DNA of 36,499 nt from an uncultured Collinsella sp. (GTDB lineage Bacteria; Actinomycetota; Coriobacteriia; Coriobacteriales; Coriobacteriaceae). Both the position numbers and the translations under genes were made by a program. Within the stretch, counting starts at the first letter, position 1, and each line of letters opens with the position of its first letter. The notes beneath the pieces were generated by a model. The model saw nothing but the letters and a program-made list of their open reading frames with translations. It did no database searches and had not been told where the DNA came from. Below, piece after piece: positions 23,695 through 32,813 of the stretch. The stretch lies in NCBI GenBank assembly GCA_900761995.1, contig CAAFEY010000050.1, positions 1-36,499 on the forward strand, in the 5' to 3' direction.

Positions 23695-24691
23695 AGCGTG
23701 CCATGGCGTCGCGGCCGGCTTCGACGCGCTTGCGCTGGGCGGCGCGCTCCTCGCCGGTCAGACGCTCAAAGAGATGCCCGATAAGCGAGGCGAGTACCTG
23801 CTGAAACAGCGTTCCGCACATGACGGGAAACACGACTTCGCCCGGAAAGTACTGCGTGGCGATGACGGCGCCCGAAGAGATGTTACGCATGCCGCAGGTA
23901 AAGCACATGGTGGTCGTCTCGCTATATGGCAGATGCAGCGCATGGGCGACCAGAAAACCGACGACAAAGCCACTGATGGCGAAGACCAAAATAAAGAGGG
24001 CGACTTCCAAGCGCACCGCGTTCATGTGCAGCACGTACTCGCTCATGGCGGTGGAGTTGGAGGCGATAACGCCCATCATCATGAATTTGCAGGCGGGCGA
24101 GAGCACGGGGGAGAGCTTCTCGTGTCCCCATCCACGCGTGAGCTCGTTGATCACGATGCCGAGCACGGCGGGGATGGCGATCATAAAGGCCATGTCTTGC
24201 ATCATGCTCGGCACATCGATCGAGACGGTGGCACCCAGCAAGAGCTTAAGCGTGAGCGGAATCGTCACAGGGGAGATAACCGAGGACGTCAGGATGATGG
24301 TGAGCGCGAGCGGGCCGTTGCCGCCGAACATGCTGATCCACATAAAAGCGGTGACGGCCACGGGCACGCTGTACTCGAGCACGATGCCGCAGACAAGGTT
24401 GGGGTTGGAGCCAAAGAAGAGTGACCCTATGGCATACGCCGCGATGGGAATAAGCACTGCCGAGACCAGCAGCGCCAGAATCAGGTGCAGCGGACGGTGG
24501 AACACCTCGGCTACCTGGTGAAAAGTGTTGCTGAGCGCGCCCTGAAACGTCATAAAGGCGAAGAGGGCGGGAACAATGGGCTTGAGCACGCCGATCTGCT
24601 GGGGAAAGAGCACGCCGAGCGCCACGCAAATCGGAACGATGATCTGCATATGCCCCGCGAGGAACTTTCCCAGTCCAGCCCATTGCTTCAT
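23693..24691 (-). CDS. Bile acid:sodium symporter (BASS) family transporter
   Basis: The 332-aa protein is almost entirely hydrophobic, with about ten helices. The VLEYSVPVAVTAFMW segment, the TIILTSSVISPVTIP helix and the crossing-helix region CFTCGMRNISSGAVIAT fit the BASS/SBF fold. Despite the name, bacterial members carry various organic anions such as pantoate or keto acids, and the substrate here is unknown. ATG 24691 has GGGAG about 12 bases upstream. The last 25 residues are charged and cytoplasmic. It is a single gene, divergent from recJ. Confidence 0.8.
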   Translation of the reverse strand: MKQWAGLGKFLAGHMQIIVPICVALGVLFPQQIGVLKPIVPALFAFMTFQGALSNTFHQVAEVFHRPLHLILALLVSAVLIPIAAYAIGSLFFGSNPNLVCGIVLEYSVPVAVTAFMWISMFGGNGPLALTIILTSSVISPVTIPLTLKLLLGATVSIDVPSMMQDMAFMIAIPAVLGIVINELTRGWGHEKLSPVLSPACKFMMMGVIASNSTAMSEYVLHMNAVRLEVALFILVFAISGFVVGFLVAHALHLPYSETTTMCFTCGMRNISSGAVIATQYFPGEVVFPVMCGTLFQQVLASLIGHLFERLTGEERAAQRKRVEAGRDAMAR

Positions 24692-24851
24692 ATGTCCTGT
24701 GACTCCCTTTATCCGCGAACTCGTTTGTATGGATATGCTAGACGCTCGTATGCGTCCGTGCGGCTGAAACGCTCGATTATTTCGAGACCATTACCGCCAT
24801 CGTTTGCCGAAACCGCGGCGCACCGCGGCGTTTTGCGTCCGCGCTGCACGG

Positions 24852-24857
24852 TATAAT
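24852..24857 (+). promoter_or_regulatory. -10 element of the recJ-relA transcript
   Basis: A perfect TATAAT lies at 24852-24857, about 57 bases before a leader ORF and 109 before recJ. The -35 is weak: TTTTGC at 24831-24836 gives only a 15-base spacer. A 6-bp hairpin with a CGAA loop (24878-24893) lies in the leader. Confidence 0.5.
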
Positions 24858-24913
24858 AAATCCGTTCAACAGATCTGCCTGCCGAAGCGGGCATACACAG
24901 AGGACTCATCGCT

Positions 24914-24979
24914 ATGAACCGTGAGAGGTATCGCGGCGACCTGCCCCTATCAGGGGTGGGTGCCTATGTCATCGCTTAA
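24914..24979 (+). CDS. Putative 21-aa leader peptide overlapping the recJ start
   Basis: ATG 24914 opens a 21-codon frame (MNRERYRGDLPLSGVGAYVI plus one Ala) ending in TAA at 24977-24979, past the recJ ATG at 24966. GAGGA lies 9 bases before it, a better ribosome site than recJ's own exposed one. Translation through it would melt the hairpin that holds the recJ ribosome site. It may also be chance; no homology is claimed. Confidence 0.4.
   Translation: MNRERYRGDLPLSGVGAYVIA
24940..24960 (+). promoter_or_regulatory. Hairpin covering the recJ ribosome site
   Basis: CCTGCCCC (24940-24947) can pair with GGGGTGGG (24953-24960), 8 bp with two G-U pairs. The second arm is the Shine-Dalgarno stretch before ATG 24966. 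Confidence 0.45.
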
Positions 24980-27900
24980 GACGACGCATCGCTGGGCGGT
25001 CGCTCAGCAAAACCCCGAGCTCGAAAAGGAGCTTTCGGCTGGTCTGGGCATTCCCGGGCTGGTGGCGCGCATTATGGTCGCGCACGGCATTGACTCCATC
25101 AAAGAGGGCCAATTGTTTTTGACGCCTTCGCTTGATCGCGACTGGGCCGACCCACTCATTATCCCGGGCATGTCGGTCGTTGCCGACCGCGTCGAGCGTG
25201 CTATTCGCAACCACGAGCACATTGCAGTCTTTGGCGATTTTGACGTTGACGGTATTACGTCGACCTGCCTGTTGACCGAGGCGCTGCGCACGTTTGGCGC
25301 CGATGTCACGCCGTTTATTCCGCATCGCTTTGATGAGGGCTACGGTCTTTCGCGCGCGGCACTCGATCGCATTAACGAGCTCGCTCGCCCCCAGCTGATC
25401 GTGACCGTCGATAACGGCATTGCCGCCAAGGAAGAGGTTTCCTATTTGGAGGACCTGGGGATCGATTTGGTGGTCACGGACCATCACGAGCCCTCCGACC
25501 AGGTGCCGCAGGGTGTGCCCCTGACCGACCCCAAGCTCGAGGACGAGGGCCCCTCGCGCGAGCTTGCCGGTGCTGGTGTGGCGCTCAAGCTGGTGCAAGT
25601 CCTGGGTGAGCGCCTGGGCAAGCCGTCGTATTGGCGTTCGCTAATCGAGGTCGCGGCGCTGGGCACCGTGTCCGACATGATGCCGCTCACGCCCGAGAAC
25701 CGCGCGCTGGTTGCCGAGGGCATCCAGCAGATGCGCGTAACCGCTCGCCCCGGCTATATCGCGCTTGCCGCGCTTGCCAAGGCGGACCTTTCGAGCATTA
25801 CGGCGGATGGCCTGTCATTCTCGCTCATTCCCCGCTTAAACGCTGCCGGCCGCATGGCCGATCCCAAGCTGGCGCTCGACCTGCTGCTTGCCCGCAATCC
25901 CATCGAAGCAAGCGCGCTGGCGGCTGAGCTCGAGGAAATCAACCGCCAGCGCCGTGAGATCGAGGCGGAGCTCACGCGCGATGCCATGGCAAAGGTCGAG
26001 GAGACCTATGACGGCGGGCGCGCGATCGTTGTGGGCGGCGAAGGCTGGCACGAGGGCGTCAAGGGCATCGTGGCAAGCCGTCTGACCAACCGCTATCACG
26101 TGCCGGCGCTGCTGTTCTCGATCGAGGACGGTATCGCGCGCGGCTCTGGTCGCTCGGTGGGCAAAGTTAACCTGTTTGACGCCGTCGAGCGCTGTTCCGA
26201 CCTGCTGATTCGTCGCGGCGGACATGCCGGTGCGGTGGGTGTGACCATCGAGGCATCCAAGCTCGATGAATTCCGTCGTCGCCTTTCCGCCGTGCTATCG
26301 GAGATTCCCGCTGAGGACTTTGAAGACATCGACGAGGTTGCCGCCACGGTCGACCTTTCCGAGCTGAATATCGAGACTATAGAGCAGATTTCCCGTCTTG
26401 AGCCGTTTGGCCAGGGCAACAAGGTGCCGCTGCTGGCCGCCGAGGGCGTGACGATGTGCGATCGCGCCGTGGTGGGCAAAACCGGCGAGCACATGCGCTT
26501 TGTGGCGACCGATGGAGCCGCGAGCGTGCCGGCCATCATGTTCCGCGTGCCGCAAATCGATAAGCTCATCAACTGCGATAGCGCTGTCGACTTGGTGTTC
26601 GAGGCCGTTGCCGAGCATTGGCAGGGGCGTGTGAAGCCCAAGCTCATGATCAAGGATGTTCTGGTCCGCGATACCACGCTGCCCGGCGTCGACGATCCGG
26701 CATGCGAGCTTCGTCGTGGCGTGCAGCCGGCGGATTCTGGCCTGCGCCTGGAGTCGCGCAAGCGCGAGACGCTCGCCCAGCTTTCCTATACCGAGCTCAC
26801 GCGCTCGCTTATCCATAGCTTTATCGGCTCGAACCAGCCGCACCGCGCGCAGGTCGAGGCGCTCGATGCCCTGGCCGATCACCAAAGTGTTCTGGCCGTT
26901 ATGGGAACGGGGCGCGGCAAGTCGCTCATCTTCCATGTACATGCCGCGCGTGAGGCGGTGCTTCGCGGACGTGCGAGCATCTTTGTCTATCCGCTGCGTG
27001 CGCTTGTTGCCGACCAGGCCTATCACCTCTCGTCGACGATGGCATCGCTTGGCATTGGCGTTGGCGTGCTGACCGGCGAGACCGTGGAGGCGGCGCGCGA
27101 TGACGTGTTTGCCGGCTTGGCTTCGGGCCGTACCGGCATCGTGCTCACGACGCCCGAGTTCCTGTCCATTCACCGCGACCGCTTTGCGCGTTCGGGGCGC
27201 ATCGGTTTTGTCGTTATCGATGAGGCGCACCACGCTGGCCTTGCCAAGGGCGGCGACCGCAGCGCCTATCTCGACATGCCCGATATCCTCAAAGCCCTGG
27301 GCGACCCGGTCGTTATGGCCGCGACGGCCACCGCGACGGCTCCGGTCGTGGCCGAGCTTGCCCGCATGCTTCCGATCACTCACACGGTGGTCGACGAGAC
27401 GGTGCGCGAGAACCTGCAGCTCGAGGACGACCGTGATCTTGCAAGTCGCGAGAACCGTTTGGTGTCGATCGTGGCGACGGGGGAGAAGACCGTCATTTAC
27501 GTCAATTCGCGCGACCAGTCCGTGGCGCTCGCCAAGACACTACGCAAACGCGTTCCCGACTGTGCGACCCGTATCGCGTTCTATAACGCTGGCCTTACGC
27601 GCACCGACCGCCATCGCGTAGAGGAGGCGTTTCGAGACGGCAGCCTCAGCTGCATCGTCTCGACATCCGCCTTTGGCGAGGGCGTCAACTTTCCCGATAT
27701 TCGCCATGTCGTGCTCTATCACATGCCGTTTGGCGGCATTGAGTTTAACCAGATGAGCGGCCGCGCCGGTCGCGATGGCCAACCCGCCGTGATCCATCTA
27801 CTCTATTCGTCGCGTGACGCCCGTATTAACGAGCGCCTACTCGACTGCTATGCGCCCGAGCGCGACGAGCTCGTCACGCTCTATCGCGCGCTGCAGACCA

Positions 27901-28253
27901 TGTGGCGCTCCAACCGCGGCAAGACCGGGGACGATTTCTTTAGCGCGAGCGATATCGACATCGCGCAGATGTGCCTTGCCATCGATGCTCGCACGCCGGT
28001 CGACGAGCGTTCGGTGGAAAGCGGCCTGGGAATCTTCGAAGAGCTTGGTTTTTGTCACGTTTCGGGGTTTAACGACACTCGTCGCATCGCGATGGCCGAA
28101 AACCCCGGCCGCGTGCAATTGAGCAGGTCAATTCGCTATTTGGAGGGCTTGCGCTCGCGCATGGAGTTTTCGGCTTTCCGGAGTTGGGCGCTCGATTCGT
28201 GCGCTTCTGATATGCTAGCCAAAGTTAACCGCCCGATCGTACCGCGGGCCTAG
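24966..28253 (+). CDS. recJ: RecJ exonuclease fused to a RecQ-like DEAH helicase
   Basis: The 1095-aa product joins two DNA-repair activities. Residues 1 to about 570 are RecJ, a 5'-3' single-strand exonuclease: GDFDVDG (90-96), DNGI, VVTDHHEP (DHH at 172-174), GTVSDMMPL, PRLNAAGR, and the DHHA1 motifs EGWHEGVKGIVASRL and GGHAGAVG. The RecJ OB domain follows. Residues about 620-960 are a superfamily 2 helicase: Walker A MGTGRGKS (646-653), DEAHH (752-756), ATATAT, and motif VI MSGRAGRDGQ. The C-terminal 130 residues look like a RecQ-type winged-helix region. Typical RecJ is about 570-800 aa. ATG 24966 follows AGGGGTGGG. relA starts 15 bases after the stop. Confidence 0.93.
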   Translation: MSSLKTTHRWAVAQQNPELEKELSAGLGIPGLVARIMVAHGIDSIKEGQLFLTPSLDRDWADPLIIPGMSVVADRVERAIRNHEHIAVFGDFDVDGITSTCLLTEALRTFGADVTPFIPHRFDEGYGLSRAALDRINELARPQLIVTVDNGIAAKEEVSYLEDLGIDLVVTDHHEPSDQVPQGVPLTDPKLEDEGPSRELAGAGVALKLVQVLGERLGKPSYWRSLIEVAALGTVSDMMPLTPENRALVAEGIQQMRVTARPGYIALAALAKADLSSITADGLSFSLIPRLNAAGRMADPKLALDLLLARNPIEASALAAELEEINRQRREIEAELTRDAMAKVEETYDGGRAIVVGGEGWHEGVKGIVASRLTNRYHVPALLFSIEDGIARGSGRSVGKVNLFDAVERCSDLLIRRGGHAGAVGVTIEASKLDEFRRRLSAVLSEIPAEDFEDIDEVAATVDLSELNIETIEQISRLEPFGQGNKVPLLAAEGVTMCDRAVVGKTGEHMRFVATDGAASVPAIMFRVPQIDKLINCDSAVDLVFEAVAEHWQGRVKPKLMIKDVLVRDTTLPGVDDPACELRRGVQPADSGLRLESRKRETLAQLSYTELTRSLIHSFIGSNQPHRAQVEALDALADHQSVLAVMGTGRGKSLIFHVHAAREAVLRGRASIFVYPLRALVADQAYHLSSTMASLGIGVGVLTGETVEAARDDVFAGLASGRTGIVLTTPEFLSIHRDRFARSGRIGFVVIDEAHHAGLAKGGDRSAYLDMPDILKALGDPVVMAATATATAPVVAELARMLPITHTVVDETVRENLQLEDDRDLASRENRLVSIVATGEKTVIYVNSRDQSVALAKTLRKRVPDCATRIAFYNAGLTRTDRHRVEEAFRDGSLSCIVSTSAFGEGVNFPDIRHVVLYHMPFGGIEFNQMSGRAGRDGQPAVIHLLYSSRDARINERLLDCYAPERDELVTLYRALQTMWRSNRGKTGDDFFSASDIDIAQMCLAIDARTPVDERSVESGLGIFEELGFCHVSGFNDTRRIAMAENPGRVQLSRSIRYLEGLRSRMEFSAFRSWALDSCASDMLAKVNRPIVPRA

Positions 28254-28268
28254 GGGAAGGGGACCTCG

Positions 28269-30629
28269 ATGGATGCCGCAGCCCGTACCGCCCATGATTC
28301 TACCCTCCAGCCGTTCTCGGAGATGGAGCACTATAAGCATGCCGATGAGCTGCCGCCCGAGATTATGGCGGACAGCTACGACAAGCTGGAGCGCTTGTGC
28401 CTCAAATATATGAATGAGGACGACTTCTCTAAGGTAGAGCAGGCATACTGCTTTGCCGCCGAGAAGCATTGCAACCAAAAGCGCCGCTCGGGCGAGATGT
28501 ACATCAACCATCCCGTCGAGGTGGCCATCATTTTGGCCGACCTCAAGATGGACTGCGACGTGGTGTGCGCCGCGCTGCTGCACGATACCGTCGAGGATAC
28601 CGAGACCTCGCTCGCCGATGTCTCGGGCCTGTTTGGCGATACGGTGGCCGAGCTTGTCGACGGCGTGACCAAGCTCACCAACATCGAAGTCGATAGCATG
28701 GACGAGAAGCAGGCGCTCACGCTGCGCAAGATGTTCCTCGCCATGTCCAAGGACATCCGTGTCATCATCGTCAAACTTGCCGACCGTCTGCACAACATGC
28801 GTACGCTGGCGGCCCTTCGCGAGGATCGTCGTCTGTTTAAGGCGCGCGAGACCATGGACGTATATGCGCCCCTGGCCGACCGCCTGGGCATGAGTTCCAT
28901 TAAGTGGGAGCTCGAGGACCTGTCCTTCTTCTATCTGGAACCCGACGCCTACCAGCGCATCGCGCGCATGGTGGCGGAGTCGCGCGAGGTTCGCGAGCGC
29001 TATCTGGCCGAGACCATCAAGACGCTCACCGACGAGCTCAACCGCATTGGCCTGGAGGGCTTCCAGATTAACGGCCGTTCCAAGCACTATTGGTCCATCT
29101 ATCAAAAGATGAAGCGCAAGGGCAAGGAGTTCTCCGAGATCTACGACCTGGTGGCGCTGCGCGTTATTACCCATTCGGTGCGCGATTGCTACTCCACGCT
29201 CGGTGCGGTGCATACGCTGTGGCACCCCATGCCTGGTCGCTTTAAAGACTATATCGCCATGCCTAAGGTCAATAACTACCAGTCGCTCCACACGACGGTC
29301 ATCGGCCCTACGGCTCGTCCGCTCGAGATTCAGATTCGAACCTACGAGATGCATGAGCAGGCCGAGTACGGCATTGCCGCCCACTGGCTATATAAGAAGT
29401 CGGGCGGATCGTCTGCTTCCAAGACCAATGACGCTCAACGTTTGGACGACCAGATCAACTGGCTCAAGCATTCGCTCGATTGGGCGGCTTCCGACGAGAT
29501 CACCGATGCCAAGGAATACCTGCACTCGCTGAAGGTCGATCTGTTCGATCAGGAGATCTTTGTCTTCACGCCCAAAGGCGAGGTCATGGCGCTTCGTGCC
29601 GGCTCCACGCCGCTCGACTTTGCCTATGCCGTTCACACCGAGGTGGGAAACCACTGCGTCGGCGCCAAAATCAACGGTGCGGTGGCTCCGCTCACGCACG
29701 AGATCAAGACGGGCGACCGCGTTGAAATCCTGACTAACAAGAGTTCCAAGCCGTCGCGCGATTGGCTCAAGATCGTTAAGACACCTTCCGCCAAGTCAAA
29801 GATCCGCCGCTATTTTGCCGCTGCGACCAAGGACGACGACGCTGCCGCCGGTCGCGATATGCTGGCCAAGGACCTGCGTAAGCGTGGCTATGGCATTTCT
29901 ACGCCGCGTTCGACGCGTGCACTCAACGCCGTGGCGGAGCAGTTTAACTTCAAGCAGCTCGAGGACCTGTTTGCCGCCGTCGGCGCCGGCAAGGTTGCCC
30001 CGCGCGCTGTGGGCAATAAGGTCGAGCAAATCTTGGACCCCAAGCCCGAGGAACAGCTCACCAAGGCCGAGGCTATCGCCGAGGTCGTGAAGCAGCCCGC
30101 TCGCGGCTCCAACCGCAAGCCGCAAAAGCGCGGCAAGAGCGCCAGTAACGGCATTATCGTCAAGGGCGAGAGCAACAGCGGCCTGCTGGTCCGTCTGGCT
30201 CATTGCTGCAACCCCGTGACGGGCGACGACATCGTCGGCTTCATCACGCGCGGTCGCGGCGTTTCGGTGCATCGCGCCAACTGCCCTAACGTCAAGGGTC
30301 TTATGGAACATCCCGAGCGCATGATCGATGTGGAGTGGGACGGCGCTGCCGACACCCTCTTCCAGGTCGAGATCGTGGTCGAGTGCCTGGACCGCATGGG
30401 CCTGCTCAAGGATGTCACCATTGCCATTGGCGATGCGGGCGGTAATATCCTTTCTGCCGCCACGTCGACCAACCGCGAGGGCATTGCAACCCTGCGCTTT
30501 ATGGTCGAGATCTCGGACGCGAGTGGCTTGGATCCGCTGCTGGCCTCTATCAGCAGCGTTGACTCGGTCTACGACGCTCGTCGTCTTATGCCCGGCGAGG
30601 GTGGAGCCCAGCTTAAGCGCCGTGTGTAG
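28269..30629 (+). CDS. relA: Bifunctional (p)ppGpp synthetase/hydrolase, RelA/SpoT
   Basis: The 786-aa protein controls the stringent response by making and degrading (p)ppGpp. The N-terminal HD hydrolase has LLHDTVEDT and KLADRLHNMRT. The synthetase has GRFKDYIAMPK followed by NNYQSLHTTV; the RxKD form there is the one known from bifunctional enzymes. Then come a TGS domain (residues 430-490, FTPKGEVMALRAGSTPLDFA), a zinc-finger/helical part with AHCCNPVTGDDI, and a C-terminal ACT domain. AAGGGGA lies close to the ATG. It follows recJ by 15 bases, so both probably share a promoter, and a strong terminator ends the transcript. Confidence 0.97.
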   Translation: MDAAARTAHDSTLQPFSEMEHYKHADELPPEIMADSYDKLERLCLKYMNEDDFSKVEQAYCFAAEKHCNQKRRSGEMYINHPVEVAIILADLKMDCDVVCAALLHDTVEDTETSLADVSGLFGDTVAELVDGVTKLTNIEVDSMDEKQALTLRKMFLAMSKDIRVIIVKLADRLHNMRTLAALREDRRLFKARETMDVYAPLADRLGMSSIKWELEDLSFFYLEPDAYQRIARMVAESREVRERYLAETIKTLTDELNRIGLEGFQINGRSKHYWSIYQKMKRKGKEFSEIYDLVALRVITHSVRDCYSTLGAVHTLWHPMPGRFKDYIAMPKVNNYQSLHTTVIGPTARPLEIQIRTYEMHEQAEYGIAAHWLYKKSGGSSASKTNDAQRLDDQINWLKHSLDWAASDEITDAKEYLHSLKVDLFDQEIFVFTPKGEVMALRAGSTPLDFAYAVHTEVGNHCVGAKINGAVAPLTHEIKTGDRVEILTNKSSKPSRDWLKIVKTPSAKSKIRRYFAAATKDDDAAAGRDMLAKDLRKRGYGISTPRSTRALNAVAEQFNFKQLEDLFAAVGAGKVAPRAVGNKVEQILDPKPEEQLTKAEAIAEVVKQPARGSNRKPQKRGKSASNGIIVKGESNSGLLVRLAHCCNPVTGDDIVGFITRGRGVSVHRANCPNVKGLMEHPERMIDVEWDGAADTLFQVEIVVECLDRMGLLKDVTIAIGDAGGNILSAATSTNREGIATLRFMVEISDASGLDPLLASISSVDSVYDARRLMPGEGGAQLKRRV

Positions 30630-30662
30630 GTGCGAGAGCCTCTCAGCATCATAGATATTGGT

Positions 30663-30700
30663 TACGTTCGAGGCATCGTTTGGTGCCTCGAACGTATTTT
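30663..30700 (+). terminator. Rho-independent terminator after relA
   Basis: Bases 30663-30675 and 30684-30696 form a perfect 13-bp stem with an 8-base loop, followed by TTTT. Confidence 0.9.
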
Positions 30701-30717
30701 AGAAGGAGGGTATGCGC

Positions 30718-31401
30718 ATGGGCGATATGACTTTGGACCTGACACCCCGAGGTGCGGCTTCGATTGAGGCACTCGTCAACGGCCCGATTCAGACCAACAG
30801 CTACGCCGTGATTTCGAATGACGAGTGCTTAATCGTCGATCCGGCGTGGGAGGGCGAGCGTCTTGTGGAGCATATCCGCACCGCGCATCCCGAGGTGCGC
30901 GTACTCGGCTCTGTCTGCACGCACGGTCATGCCGACCATGTTGGCGGGGTTGCCGGGGTTCGAGCTGTCGTTGGCGACAGCGCATTATATGAGTTGTGCG
31001 CTAAGGACGTGACGGTACCTCGCGCAAATATCGAGGAGCAGCGCGCCATGTGGGGCATCGAGACGCCCGATCCGGGTGAGCCGACGCGCTTGCTTGCCGA
31101 GGGCGATACAATCGAGGTGGGCGACGTCTGCCTGCAGGTGATCGAGACGCCGGGGCATACGCCGGGCGGCATCGTCCTGTTCGCCGCGACCGAGCAGGGG
31201 AACATCGCCTTTGTGGGCGACACGCTTTTCCCGGGCAGCCACGGTCGTACCGATCTTTCCGGCGGTGACGAGGCGGCGATTATGCGCTCGCTTTCCAAAC
31301 TTGCCAAGACGCTTCCGCCCGATACCGTTTGCTTGACGGGCCATGGCGATTCGACCACGATGGCGCGCGAACTTATGCAGAACCCGTTTATGCAGATGTA
31401 G
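30718..31401 (+). CDS. MBL-fold metallo-hydrolase, glyoxalase II-like
   Basis: The 227-aa protein has the metallo-beta-lactamase metal motif THGHADH, later ETPGHTPGG and GDTLFPGSHGR, and a final LTGHGDST, all as in glyoxalase II-like hydrolases. Such enzymes bind two metal ions and hydrolyse thioesters or related bonds; the substrate cannot be read here. AGGAGGG ends at 30710, so ATG 30718 has the best spacing; the ATG at 30712 is too close. It lies after the relA terminator and before fba; it may be transcribed from its own promoter inside the short gap. Confidence 0.88.
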   Translation: MGDMTLDLTPRGAASIEALVNGPIQTNSYAVISNDECLIVDPAWEGERLVEHIRTAHPEVRVLGSVCTHGHADHVGGVAGVRAVVGDSALYELCAKDVTVPRANIEEQRAMWGIETPDPGEPTRLLAEGDTIEVGDVCLQVIETPGHTPGGIVLFAATEQGNIAFVGDTLFPGSHGRTDLSGGDEAAIMRSLSKLAKTLPPDTVCLTGHGDSTTMARELMQNPFMQM

Positions 31402-31527
31402 GCTCGAAGCCGTCTTTCGAACCACGAAGACCGCTCAATCGTCAAGCTATTTTCCCCAGTGGGTCGATTCTGTGGGGCAAACGGTCAAAATTTGTCCAAT
31501 CGGATGGGATTCGTGAACAAACGAACG

Positions 31528-31555
31528 TTTATGCTCGGGTATGTCGTGGTAAAAT
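31528..31555 (+). promoter_or_regulatory. Candidate promoter of fba
   Basis: TAAAAT at 31550-31555 is a good -10, with TTTATG at 31528-31533 as a poor -35 (16-base spacer). It would give a 5' leader of about 35 bases. A strong glycolytic gene needs such a promoter. Confidence 0.4.
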
Positions 31556-31595
31556 CTCAGGCGTTATCGGAGCAACCTTACAGGAGGTTTCTTTT

Positions 31596-32462
31596 ATGCT
31601 CGTCAACGCAGCAGACATGCTCAAGAAGGCCGAGGCCGGCAAGTACGCTCTCGGTGCCTTCAACACCAACAACCTCGAGTGGACCCTGGCTATTCTCCAG
31701 GCCGCCGAGGAGGCCAAGTCTCCGCTGATCCTTCAGTGCACCGCTGGTGCCGCTAAGTGGATGGGCGGTTTCAAGGTCTGCGCCGACATGGTCAAGGCTG
31801 CCGTCGAGGCCACGGGCGTTACCGTCCCCGTCGCCCTTCACCTCGATCACGGTTCTTACGAGGACTGCTTCAAGTGCATCGAGGCCGGCTTTACGTCCAT
31901 CATGTATGACGGCTCTCACGAGGAGACCTTCCAGCTTAACCTCGACCGCACCAAGGAGCTCGTTGAGCTTGCCCACTCCAAGGGCATGTCCATCGAGGCC
32001 GAGGTCGGCGGCATCGGCGGCACCGAGGACGGCGTGACCTCCAACGGCGAGCTCGCTGACCCCGCTGAGTGCAAGCAGATTGCTGACCTGGGCGTCGACT
32101 TCCTCGCCTGCGGTATCGGCAACATCCACGGCGTGTATCCCGCCGACTGGGCTGGCCTTTCCTTCGAGCGTCTGGGCGAGATCAAGGCTCAGACCGGCGA
32201 CCTGCCCCTCGTTCTGCACGGTGGTACCGGCATCCCCGAGGATCAGATCAAGAAGGCCATCTCCCTGGGTATCTCCAAGATCAACGTCAACACCGATCTG
32301 CAGCTCGTCTTCGCCAAGGGCGTTCGCGAGTATATCGAGGCTGGCAAGGATCAGCAGGGCAAGGGCTTTGACCCCCGCAAGCTCCTCAAGCCTGGTCGCG
32401 ACAACATCGTTGCCCGCACCAAGGAGCTCATGGAGGAGTTTGGCTCCGTCAACAAGGCGTAA
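31596..32462 (+). CDS. fba: Class II fructose-bisphosphate aldolase
   Basis: The 288-aa enzyme splits fructose 1,6-bisphosphate into two triose phosphates in glycolysis. LHLDHGS holds the metal-binding His, and IHGVY and LHGGTGIP hold the other metal and phosphate ligands. NVNTDLQ is the C-terminal phosphate-binding signature. ATG 31596 has a clean AGGAGG 9 bases upstream; the frame is open back to 31329 into the preceding gene, without support. Length fits the family. Codon use is strongly biased to C-ending codons, which fits high expression. It stands alone and is followed by a large hairpin. Confidence 0.97.
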   Translation: MLVNAADMLKKAEAGKYALGAFNTNNLEWTLAILQAAEEAKSPLILQCTAGAAKWMGGFKVCADMVKAAVEATGVTVPVALHLDHGSYEDCFKCIEAGFTSIMYDGSHEETFQLNLDRTKELVELAHSKGMSIEAEVGGIGGTEDGVTSNGELADPAECKQIADLGVDFLACGIGNIHGVYPADWAGLSFERLGEIKAQTGDLPLVLHGGTGIPEDQIKKAISLGISKINVNTDLQLVFAKGVREYIEAGKDQQGKGFDPRKLLKPGRDNIVARTKELMEEFGSVNKA

Positions 32463-32482
32463 GCGTCGCTAAACTTCCCACC

Positions 32483-32574
32483 GGAAGCCCCGTCTCCCTA
32501 CACTGTTTCCTTTGCGCTCACCTGGCTTCGCCAGAAGTCGCGCCAAGGAAACAGTTCCGGGAGACGGGGCTTCC
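32483..32574. terminator. Large three-part hairpin downstream of fba
   Basis: Outer arms 32483-32497 and 32560-32574 pair perfectly over 15 bp. Middle arms 32502-32512 and 32545-32555 pair over 11 bp. The tip CTGGC-TTC-GCCAG lies at 32522-32534. It ends in CTTCG with no T-run. It may stop fba transcription or be an inserted palindromic element. Confidence 0.6.
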
Positions 32575-32707
32575 TTCGTTTAACGCCGCAGGGTTACGAG
32601 TCTGAATTAAGGTGGCTACTGGCTTCGCCAGAAGTCGCGCGACGGAATCAGCTCCGGGGAAACGGGGCCTCCTTTGTTAACTCGCTACAGGGTTACTGGG
32701 CTGAATT
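32522..32707 (+). repeat. Two tandem direct repeats, period 97 bases
   Basis: Copy 1 (32522-32608) and copy 2 (32619-32707) both begin CTGGCTTCGCCAGAAGTCGC and end CTGAATT. They share most bases in between, including a CCGGGGAAACGGGG-like core. Copy 1 doubles as the right arm of the hairpin at 32483-32574. No gene is seen in this 350-base spacer. Confidence 0.75.
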
Positions 32708-32749
32708 CATTTTTAGAGGTACCGTTTATCGGTGTTGAGGGTTCCTTTA

Positions 32750-32779
32750 TTGGGGCTTTCTTTTTTATCTCGCTACAAT
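32750..32779 (+). promoter_or_regulatory. Candidate promoter of the transglutaminase-like gene
   Basis: TTGGGG (32750-32755) and TACAAT (32774-32779) are 18 bases apart. The predicted start of transcription would fall just upstream of ATG 32814. Confidence 0.4.
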
Positions 32780-32813
32780 GGGCTTCAAGAGTTCTAATGA
32801 CTTGGAGTTTGGT

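Noticed and set aside
26295..27383. 362-codon minus-strand frame opposite recJ
   Set aside because: Antisense to conserved helicase motifs, with no recognisable domain.
28215..29384. 389-codon minus-strand frame opposite relA
   Set aside because: Antisense to the HD and synthetase domains, shadow composition.
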